Assembly: GCA_964036315.1 (NCBI GenBank)
Contig: OZ038480.1
Location: 7,645,203-7,709,202 of the forward strand
Source: Acanthosepion esculentum
Taxonomy: Eukaryota > Mollusca > Cephalopoda > Sepiida > Sepiidae
Direction: 5' to 3'
DNA: 64,000 nucleotides
The notes beneath the pieces are model-generated. The model had not been told where the DNA came from, made no database searches, and saw only the letters and a program-made list of their open reading frames with translations. How positions within the stretch are numbered: position 1 is the stretch's first letter; every line of letters starts with the position of its first letter. Below, in pieces: positions 51,301-63,200 of this stretch. The translations under genes and the position numbers were made by a program.

Positions 51301-54300
51301 AAAAAACTGGTATTTCCAAGGCGGATTTTCAAAGTAGGTAACTCAATCTCCAACATCTATTTCTTCCCATTTGACTGCAACTTAATAAATATTATCAACT
51401 AGACGTGGAGAGTTTCTCATCTGTCAAATGGATATTTCATCAAACAAATATATTAATTCTTCAAGCATTGTTATAACCCTCTAGACCAGTGTGGTTCCCA
51501 ACTAAATAAATTGCTTTATCATTTTGTACCTTCTTCTTTTATGTGCCATGTCCCTTCAGGATGTGAGAAATAACTGCTCTCCACAACATCCTGTCTTTAG
51601 TAACTTTCGACCCTTTTACCAAATCGTCTTTCTCCCTGTTCTGTCATTCATTCACAGAAAAACAGTCACTTATTGTTTACTCCTTGTCCTCATTTTTCAG
51701 TATGTCCGGCAGGTGTTAAATTGTTTAGACCCTCCTTCTTTCTTATGTGTCCTTGAAATTCCAAATGCATGTTCCTACAGTGGCCCAGTGGATAAAAGCA
51801 TTGGTTGGATCCAGTGACTTGACCCAGATAGTTTTGAAATCAATATCTGGTTACTGCAGTGGTAACAAAAACTTGGAGAGTTGAGTTAAAGGGAGATAAC
51901 AGAGACATCCGAAAGAGGCATGGCATGTGGAACTAGAACAATCTACCCCCCCCCCGTAGACGAAATAAAAGATTCAGTGTTTGAAGTTCTAATTACCTGA
52001 AGAAGGCCAGAGCATACAATGGCCGAAACGTGAATATGGCAATAAAGATGATGACAACAGTCTGAAAAATGTAAATAATGTAAATAAAACTACTTTCCGG
52101 TGCCACACTATACTAATATCAATTTCTTTACTATATCAGATATTTGTTATTGTATTTGGGAAACAGTTAACGCAATCTGAAGCACCAGCCCTGAATAAAA
52201 AGTAAACTTTTTATAATAACAAAATATATCAGACATTGTGCACTAATATATTACCAGCCTGAATAAAAATTTAAGACAGAAGATGGAAAAAAGTATTTGT
52301 TGCTTTCTGGGATTTAATAGCCAATAAATGGTATGATATTGAATTACAAATATTTAGAAGACATTGCTAAATAACAATATGAAATAATACTAAATGATAC
52401 TAATACACACATAGATTTTATTATGCAAATCAGTTTACTTTTTTTTTTTAAGCTTATCACCCCAAGCAAGGCTGGAGGCCACTAGCACGCAAAGAGTTAC
52501 AGAAGGTTTGGAGGAAGAGCAGATAGGAGTGGTAAAGGAGAGGATGTGGAGAAAGATAGTGGATCGATCAAGGCAAGGGGGTTACAGAAGATTTGGAGTG
52601 AGAGCAGATAGGAATGAAAAATGAAAGGATGTGGAGAAGGGAAGTGGATAGATCAAGGCAACTGGAGATGTCGATTGACGTTACACTTAAATAGTTGGAG
52701 ATTGTATTTGTCAGGGAAACAGGAATAAGGAAGGGAGTTCCACAGGCGAGATGTGCGAGACATGAAGCTATTGGAGTAGAAGAGACGTCTACATCTAACA
52801 GTTTCAACGGTGAAGGGGTGGGAACGGGATCCCAGCCTCGTAGGACGTTTAAATTCATGAGGCCTAGGAACCAGCGAAAGCAGCTCCTCGGAGCAATTAC
52901 CGTGAAAGTATTTGTAAAAAAGACAGAGCGAGGCAACATCGCGTCTGTGAGAGAGCGACTGCAGACGAGATGACAGATCAGGGCCAATTACATTGCATAT
53001 CCGTCTCTGGATCTTATCAAGAACCCTGAGGCAAACAGCAGAGGCTCCAGACCATATATGGCAGCAATACTCCATGCAAGGGCGAATGGTCGATTTATAG
53101 ATTTGGAGGATCGATTCCAGGTAGAAAAATTTCCTGGCTCGGCACAGGGAGCCAACTTTCCTTGCGGTGGATGATGCAATTGACTCAATGTATTTGTTCC
53201 ATCTCATATCAGCGGCCAGCGTGAGACAGAGCAGCCGCAGAGAGGAGCTATACCATATAAATTTCAGCTTATCATATTTCTTTTTATTAGAAATATTTAC
53301 AATATCTTATTTTGTGATACTTTATGATGCCACTCAAGTGTTTTACATCATATTGTAAAATATATATAATAGTTTATTTGTATTTATTTAAGTTCAGTTC
53401 TATAAAGATTGCCATTGATCCTAAAAATGGTACAACCTCAAAAGAGAAACAATATATGATAACAGAATGAATAGAGAGAATTCTTTTGACAATATGTTCG
53501 ACTGAGCAGTACAGATTACAAACAAGAAGATAAAGAGTATATAGGACAAAACAGCCAATATCACTGACACCTGAGGAATTAACTGTCAGCCTTTCATAGA
53601 TTTTACTAGTAAATTGTATTCAAAACATAAGTAGTAAAATTTAATTTGCATAACAATTTTTAAAAGTACACTTTAATAAAAATTTTTGTTTGCATTATTT
53701 ATATTTTAATGGAAAATTAAAAAATTGCCTTATATAAGTAAAATACCTTAGCCTTAAAATTTACCCATATTTTAGCAGAAGAAATATCAATGAGTTTACT
53801 TTTAAAAATAAATGTAATCTTGGCTTTTAAAGACAGAATTTTTCTTTTTCTTAGAAGTAGACATCTCTGTATGTATGGTAACTTGTTGGCTAATTACTGT
53901 AAATAGATTCAGATTTAAAATTTTTCCCATTTTAAATATTTAAAAAAAAATTACTTACCTTGAGGGGTTTTAAACTGATAATTTGACTTTCTAGGTCATC
54001 CAGTGCCATTTCGTATTGCACCTTAATGCGTGATAACAAATGTTTGTAGGTTTTCAGTTTGTTAATCAAGTAATTAAAAGTTTTTCGGTAAACCTAAAAA
54101 TTGGAAAGAAAAATTCAACATAAAAAGATAACTTTATTTTATGCTAATTATTTTTAATTTTTTAAATATTTTATGTATTTATTTTCATCTTATTTTTTAT
54201 CTCTATTATTTTTTATTAGTTTTATTCCATCTTATGATACCTTTTAGAAGAAGAATTATTATTTTATAACTAGTTTTATTCCAAATCATTTGATATGTAT

Positions 54301-57300
54301 TATTAAATCTCTGTAATATATATGATATGTAAACATTAAAAAATTAAATTGAATGGTATAACTTTTCCTATGCAATTAGATACTGGGAGTGCTGTCACCC
54401 TATTCCCAATAGATTTCTGAGAATGAATGGGTAAACCCAAATTAAAGAAAAGTTGGCTTACACTAAGACAGTTCAATGGCTCTTTCAACCAAATTAATTA
54501 GCTTAGTATGAAGTTGGAAAGTAATGACATGGCGATGTTAAAAGTGTAGTAATGCAGAACATGATTACCTAGTACGAAGTGTGTTCGAGTTGCCACAGCT
54601 CTAGCAGGAAATCCGTTTTGAAGCCTACAGGCGTGTTTGCACAACAACTGCCATTTTATGAAATGGACATCACACCTATGTAGATGTATTAACACCTACC
54701 ACTTACTATATAATCGGCTACATGGTTTGCTAGTGGGGAGAGGGAACTCTGAAGATGACGCTTGTGGTGTGCAGTGCAATTGAGAAAGCAGTAAAGAAAA
54801 CTATGATATTTCAGCATTTAAGATGGACGGAGGTTTTGATCTGAGGCTGATTCCCTTGTTTGATAGTGCTGGATCGGTGGTCAAATGGATGGAAGAGGTT
54901 GAACTTGTCTGTAGAGTGAGCAATGTGAAGCGGCTAGAACATGTCATTCTCTTGTGTTTGAAGAGGGGCGTGTTTGCCATCTGCAAGCAATTGAGAGACA
55001 AGATGCCAACAAACTAACGATGGCCTTACATGTGGTCTTTTGTGACGGACGAGTTCGCAGCATATGAGCAATTCATAGTGTGCGGAATGCAACCTGACGA
55101 ATCCGACATTTATCTGGCAAAGCTACGGAAGCTCGCAGTGTTCTTTGGAGCAGTGTGTGACTGCACACTCAGGTGCGCGTTTGTGGCTGGACTATCAGCC
55201 CAGATCAAGCAACTCCTTTGCACATCAAGAATGGACATGCTGTCCATTAACCAGATGCTGGTCCATGCCCAGATGATCCTAAAGGACGACACGCTGGAAC
55301 CAACATCAGCAGTGGCAGCAGCAACATAAGCAACATGACTAAGAGTTTTGACATCCCTGTTGGTCTTCATACCGACGTTACATGCTATTCCTGTAATGGA
55401 TCAAACCCCCTTGCATGAGACTGCCTCAGCTATGAAATGACTACCACAGCAGCACATCTAAGCAGGGACTGCATCAAGAGATGTGTTGTTTTTGGTGCCA
55501 CACTGTGGGTCACTTGGCATGTACCAGTCTGGGAAATGAGACAGGGCAATAGACAATAGTACCCAGTCTCTTTCCTGGATCAGATGAAAACTTAACTATG
55601 GTCCAAATTGACGGAAAGCCGTGCATAGTGCTCATTGATTCCAGTTGCTCCAGATCAATAGCGCCAGCAAAGACGTGTGCGCCAATCATGGGTGAGGAGG
55701 TTTGTGCATGTGATGATCATCAACAGAGATATTAACACATGCGGGGGTGGGGTTCTCAAATTGAGCCTTAATTGTGGCAACCACTGACGAACAGGACTTC
55801 TGTATTGAATTTGACCAGGCAGCGAAGATTTGCACTGCAACATGAAGTGGACAGGAGGTAAAGCCCCAACAGTGCTGTGTAACACAATGGCAGAATCTCT
55901 CGTGTCCAAATTGGTGCGATGAGAGTACGAGCGTGAGTTGCAAGTCTGGTTGGATAACTGCTAGCTGACATAATACCCTGAGAAGAAGCTGAATGTAGCA
56001 CCCCTTATAATGTGTTTGATGATCAACGTGGTATTGACTCAGGACAAGTTGATTAAACATGCCATGTCGGCATACATCGATGATATTTACGTTGATGAAA
56101 GCCGAGTTTTGATGACACAAGACAGAAGCACTTTACCAATTTTGGACTCTCATGCAAGGACACTGAAAAACTAAAGGATGAAGCCAAAGTATTGGGAGCA
56201 AGGTGTATTTCAGTGGACATGAGGGAGTGAAATCCCACCAGTTTTGGTCACCATTACTTAACAAAGTGCGTTTTCTGTATGTGGGAAGCTTACTGGTAAC
56301 TTTCTAGTATGTGGTTGGCTCGGACCAGTGACTGCATTTCTGAATTGATGGACAAATGTGGCAACTAAAGGTTGGGATGAAAAGCTCTGCAATGTCCTAC
56401 TAAAATGCATATTCACTGAAACGCCTACCAGAGTATGTCAGGAGGAGCCTGCAAGAGGGAATTGGTGTGTGTATGGTCAGGAAATAAAGGTGTGGGTTGA
56501 TGCTTGTTTCCTGGCTACTGGAGAAGTTGATGGGGTTCACCGTTGAAGATGCATGTTGGCTGAGCTGGATGTGGTCTTGAGGGGAATCAATCTAGCACTC
56601 CAATGGAAAGCAACAGTGGTGCACCTGCTAACTTATTCAGCATGTGTGCACTGGTGGATCTGTGACATGCTGACTGGGAGGGCGAAAGTGTACACCAAAG
56701 TGGCCACATAGATGCTAATAAGTTGTCGGCTCAGCACTCTGGAGGTGCTTACCAAAGAATATGGCCTAACCTTCAATGTGACCATAGTCAAGTCTAGTGC
56801 AAATCGGGCTGATCATCTCACCAGGGGGCCGCAGCAATGACTCGATGCAATACAGATAGAAGCAGAGTCTACACAACTGGCATGTGCTGCAACCTTTGAT
56901 GATTCTGTCTAGATAATGAGTAACCATCAATATAGTGGCCATCCTAGTGCAAAGTGCACCCTGTATTTTGCGAGGTAAGTCAATCCCATAATATCCGAGG
57001 CTGCAGTTAAGGAAGAGGTGGGACAATGTGAGGCATGTCAGTCCATACATCCAGCTCCAGTACCATGGAAGCCTGAGTAGCTAGATATAACAGACACTTG
57101 GTGCTGGGGAAGAGTGAATGTGACTCACCTTGGCGGCAGACACTACCTGATGCTGATCAAATGTGGTCCTATTTGGTTCTCCATCTGTCGCCCACTGTTT
57201 TGCCAGGACTCAACCAGAGTCATTCAGCAGCTGGAGTCAATATTCTTCAAATGAGAACCACTGACTCAGCTACCTGCTGACAATGGTGCAGCATTCTGCA

Positions 57301-59494
57301 GGAGCACATTCAGAAAATTCCCAGAAGGTTGGGGTATCAGCCTGTGCTTTCAATGTGCTCACTTCCTGGCAGGGAATGGCATAGTGGAAAGGTGCCATTG
57401 CACCAGTAAGAAAAGCAGTGTTCTGTGGAGGAAGTGGTGTATCTCTACGATATAATGACAAAGGATGATACATCAGCCTCCACACCTCCTGCAAATGGAA
57501 TCTACACCTACCAAGTGTGAGAAAAATAGACAGACATTGCATCTCCCCCAGCATGTGAGGAGAATGCAACCTAGAAAATTGGAGATGTGTGGGTGAATAT
57601 CCTGCACACCATCTGCACATCCAAATTTGGAAATGGGGCGGTGACCAGACAACACGGTCTGTGCTCAGTTCTGATCAACAGGATGCCAAGCCATATTAGG
57701 GACCTTCACCCTGTCAAGGGGGTGGAGCATGACAGTGAATCCTTAGAACATGAGAGTGCAGTGGAGTGTGAAGACAGCGAGTCATCAGAACCAGGATTCG
57801 TAGTAGAACACAAAGATTCCACACAAATTCCGATTGGCATGATGGATGATGATGACCCACCAGATACAGATGAAGAGATTTCCTGCATCTGATTCACCTC
57901 AACAGATGGTCCTCTTGCATTAGATACACAAACCTCTGCTCTGCTACATAGAAGCACAAGACAGAAGAGACCGAAAAACTCCACCAACTCCCAGCTGTCA
58001 CCTATGTGATCAGGAGATCAGGGGGGAGTGTAGTAACGCAGAGCATAACTTACTTATGATGAAGAGTGTTCGAGTTGCTACAGCTGTAGAAGGAAAATGG
58101 GTTTGATGTCTAATGTATTAACACCTGTAGCTACATTGCTTGGGAAAAGGGAACTCTGAAGACGATGCTAGTTGTGTGTAGTACAGCTGAGAAAGCGGCA
58201 AACAAAACATAGGCAAAAGACTCTTCACAAAAAGGTTTTAAATTGAACATAGTAGTAAAAGAAAATAAGGAGGATAGTTTGCACAAATCTGACATGGAGT
58301 TGGAAGATCAGAATGAAGATGAGACCAGACCTAGATCCCTAATAAAGAGAACTAAGTTGTACAATCAATGTGATACTCGCCCTTGAGGCAGGGTTCCAAA
58401 ATAGTGTCCAGTTGGCAAGCTGACTGCTCGCTTGAAAATGTCTATGCACAAGTCCTAGCAGAGGCAACGGATATGCCTGCCTCAATAAGAATGCTTTCCC
58501 AATCAGCTGGGTCATATCCTGTTTGCAGCACTATATTGAATAACCAGATTAGTGCTTTGCTGTATTGTAAGCTCTCCAGTCCCATTGGTTAGAACAGCCG
58601 TTTATATGTAGCAAGTGGGACTGTTCTATTCTGCAACTTAGGCAAAATCCCATTCTGAGTCCTGGTTGGCTGCTAGTTCTGATATTGTGATAGGTTCATT
58701 CAAAGCTATTTGATTCATCTACAGCCAGGAGCATGAGATTTCATATGCGATCATGATTTATCCAGCATATACATTAAGGATCAATTTATTCAGGGTAATG
58801 GTTAATGATGTTCTACCAGCAGATGTATTGGCTAAGGCGGGGTCACCGAGGACCCTAGAATGAAATATAAACCATGCAGAAGCATTTCAAATGATTATGT
58901 GAAACCAAAATAAGATATCAGGCATCTCAGACATAGAGGGATTTCGAATGTCAGCATATCGCTGACAGAAATAGACCCAAAATGCAGTCTGTTCTAACGC
59001 TACCCGGAAAAGTGAAGTACAGAGCTGTGTTGAATTATAGCTCACCCCTGTCTGCCAACTGGACACTAGTTTGGAACCTTCCTGTGAAGGTAACTATACA
59101 CAGGTATACACCTCAAGAGAGAGAGAGAGAGAGAGAAAAAAAAGATCTCACGCTATTGTTTGGAGAAGTCAAAGATCAATGAAGGACATAAAACCTTTTC
59201 GAGGTTTTGGAGGTGTAGTAACATAGGCAAAATGGACTTGCCCTATTTTGCATAAAATTGAGCGACTAGTAATAAATCAGTCGTTACTCAGTACGGTGGT
59301 AAAACTTCTACATCAAAGACTAGAAAACATCAGAATAAGACCATTGCGCAGTTTTCCAAAGATTGACCAATAATTACTCAACATTGCATAAATGTGTGTG
59401 GATGTCTGTGTGTCTTTTTCCCCCCTCTTTTCTTTCTTCTGTCAGTTTCTTCTTGTTACTTGAATAAGTTCTCTTTATTTAGATCTCCCTGCTC

Positions 59495-59559
<65 letters not shown>

Positions 59560-60198
59560 TTTCCCTTCTTTTTTGGTTGCTTTGTTCCATGGCCGTGCAT
59601 TCCTGAGATACAGTTTGTATACCAAGCCCCTATCCTTTCCAGTTGTTCCTGCCAAATTCACTTTCCTATCCCAATCATCTGTTTTCTGCAAATTCCTGCA
59701 TTCCGCATTCATCTCCCTGGGTCTAAATCTTTGGTAACAGCACCAGTTGTAAACATACAATGAGCCACACTTGGCACAGCTTTTCCCCATATTGCACCTT
59801 GATTCTCATTCAGTACAGTGTGCACAAAAAAACTGCTACATGTTCACACAGTAAAGATAAAAAATTATGGCACACTGAGAAATGATAGCCTGAAGCAACA
59901 ATCAGAAGTAATCAATATCCGGTTTGTTGTCACTTGCTCCCATCCACTTATTTACTCTTCAGTCAAAGTGGATACTGATTAAAAAATGTAAAAGAAATCA
60001 TTCATTGGCTATAAAGCATTAACACTTGAAATCAAGATAAGATCACATTTTCATCTACCATGTGGTTGTCCAAACTATTGTGTCACAACTATAATAAAGC
60101 AGATTACATATTGTAATATATAATATATATTATCATAATATAAAGATAATATACTGTAAATAGATTAAATATATACAACTGCATGCACACATACACAC

Positions 60199-60233
<35 letters not shown>

Positions 60234-63200
60234 GTGAAAACTTTTCAGATAAACAATAATACTTGTTTTGTTACCCGATAAAAAATGTAAGAAAAGATCT
60301 TGGAGTAAGATAATTTTGTGAAACTCTTTTTTTCCACTTATGCAAATTCAATCTATAAAAATGCTTAACAAGGTGACAGAGCAGTGCAACTGTGGCAAGC
60401 GAGCAGAAAACATATGTTTGACTGATGCTACTTTGGTGAAAGAAATAAATTACGGGTCTTTATTACAAGCAAGAAGAAACTGACTACAAGCAATTTCAGC
60501 ACTTAACACTCATGGACCAATTTGACTTGAATTTGATAAAGAGTTCGATGGCCTATTTGTTGTTGAGTGTGTGGAGAAGGCAGAGCTTATTTGCTGACTA
60601 TGCAAATTGAAAGAGTCAGCAACAGTCATTCCCTTGAGGCTGCCGTGGGGGGCTGCCTATGCTGAGTACCAGCAGCTTAAAGAGGAAGAAAAAAGACTTT
60701 ACCAAGATAAAACAGGCTCTTTATATGGCCTTTGGAATGGATCCAAAAAATTTAATGGGTGCTGACTACTCCCTGGTGAAATGGTTGACATCTACTTGGA
60801 TGATTTATGGAAACTTTCTGTGCTGTTTGGTGGCATGAATGACTGGAGGCTGGGTTGCGCCTTTGTGGCAGGATTGTAATATGATGTCAGTTGGCTTTTG
60901 CGAGTAACATTGAGAATGGATGAACTATTGACCAATCAACTATTGGCCTGAACCTGAGCCATTTACAAGGAAGTGGAACCAGTGGTAGCAGTAGCAAGAA
61001 TGGATAGCAGAACAGTATCCCAACCAGAGAGACATATGCCAAATGATTCCTCTGTCTATGGCAATTGTGATAACCCAGTATGTTAAAAATGTGGTGGTCC
61101 AAACCACTTTGCAGTAGAGTGCTGGAGTTGAAGTAGTGAGGGGAGCACAACTTGGGGAGCACAGAGATAGCTCAGGTGCTAGTGCTGTAATAAACTGAGT
61201 CATGTGGTGTGGAATTGAATGGAATATGGATCTGTGGACATGGTATCGTCGTCAACCCTGTCCTCTGTAAGATAGTGAACATACCAACACTGGTAGACAG
61301 TGTACAGCCCAACAAAAACGAGTTGTGTCTGATCTTGTATTACCGAGAATTGACCAACATGCCACTGCCTTCACTACAGATGCAGACATATGTGCTGCCA
61401 AATTATGGGTGTGGTGCCAACAAGTCATTAATGTGCCCTTGCTTGATCTATGGAGGGCCTATCTCCAGATATGTGTCCTTGAGTCACTGTAGCCATTTCA
61501 AGCGGTAGTAATCAAAGGAAAAAGGTACTGCTTGTAGAATTTTGTCTCACAGTGGCACCTGTCATGAAAGCTATCATCAAGACCGTGTTGTCACAAGGGG
61601 AAGTGACAATGAGAGCCACCTCATCATATATTCATCATATATATGTAAATGAAAGCATAGTGTCTGCAGATGAGGTCAAGGAGAAACTAAAATCCTTTGG
61701 TCAACACCAGTTAGACTCCAAGTCCCTGAAAGATAGAGCAAGGAGCATGACTATCTATAGTGTAAGTGAGGGAGTGCAATTCTGGAACACCTTGCCATAA
61801 TTACATGCGGTAATGTGTTTTCCATTTGCAGGAAGTTGTTGGGATAATTTCCTGTCTGTGGGTGGTTTTGTGCAGCAGTGAGTAATGAAGAGGTCAGCAA
61901 CTGCCGTAACAAGGGAGGATGGTATGACACAGTGAATGGCATTCCTCTCAAGCAGATGATGGCTGAAGTAATCATCAAAGTGTACCAAGATGATCCCAGC
62001 TGAGTGTGGTGTTTGAAAGACATGGTGCTATTCTGGAGGATGCATGCTGTGTCTGTTCAGCAAACGATGGTCAGCATATCAATCTGGCAGAACTCAACAC
62101 AATGCTAAAAGGTCTTAACCTCACACACAAGTGGCGATCTAAGGTGGTGCACCTATATACAGACTCAGTATGTGTTTACCATTGGTTGACCAACGCCTTA
62201 ATGGGAAAATTCTAAGTAAGAACTAAAGCCTCAAGTGAGATGTTTATACAAGAAAGGTTGATGACCTTAAAACAGCTGATTGACGAGTACAGTTTGGTTG
62301 TTCAGAGCAGAAGCTGGTGGATAGACTAACTTGGGTGGCAAAAAGGTAGCTGATCATTTCTACTGTTTTAATGGACCAATTGGTACCTGAGCAGATCCGG
62401 GCCATACACCATCAAAGTGGAGATCCTGGTTGTCATGGCAGTTGTCAAGTTGGCAATGCAAGATTGCAAGGAGTGTCGGACAATAGACCCAACCCAAGTC
62501 CATTGGCAAAAGGGGAAACTTGAAGTGGATAGCAATTGGTGGTGGTTAGGCATGGGCGTTCACACACTACAGTGGTACACATTTCTTAACATTCACAAAA
62601 TCTTTATAATTAACAATTAATAAAAACTCATTTCAATGTTTAAAAAAAATTTGAAAAGGTGTTGGATTTTTTGTAAAGAAAAGAATCAAAATAATTTTTA
62701 AACTCTATGAATGACTTTTTAGCAAGATAAATTGTAAGAAAACCTGAAAGTATAGATTAAATTTCATTAATGTTTTTTCTCTGTATGATTTTGATAAAAC
62801 ATACTTGCTCAGAAAAGGTTTACTGTTATAAATCTATCCAAACCTTTCTATAATATATATATATAAAAGTGACTTTTCTGAATTAAAATGTTTCTTTAAA
62901 AGATTTTAATAAAAATAACTTTTGGTCATTTCATATATCCTACTCCTTCTCCTTAAGTACTTTTATTCTTCAGAATATAAGCAATTACGGCTCTCCACAG
63001 TTTCCTTTCTCTAATATCTGTTAACATTTTACATTCATAATTTTTCAGAAAGATATATTACAGTGAGTTTCTATTAATTTATCTATGATTTTGAATTCAG
63101 AGTTCTCATGCTATTTGACTGGATCAAGTTTAAAGAGCCCAGTTTACCCTACTATTTTATTGATAACAGGAGAAGAGATGGTTTTCCAGAGTCATTGGTG

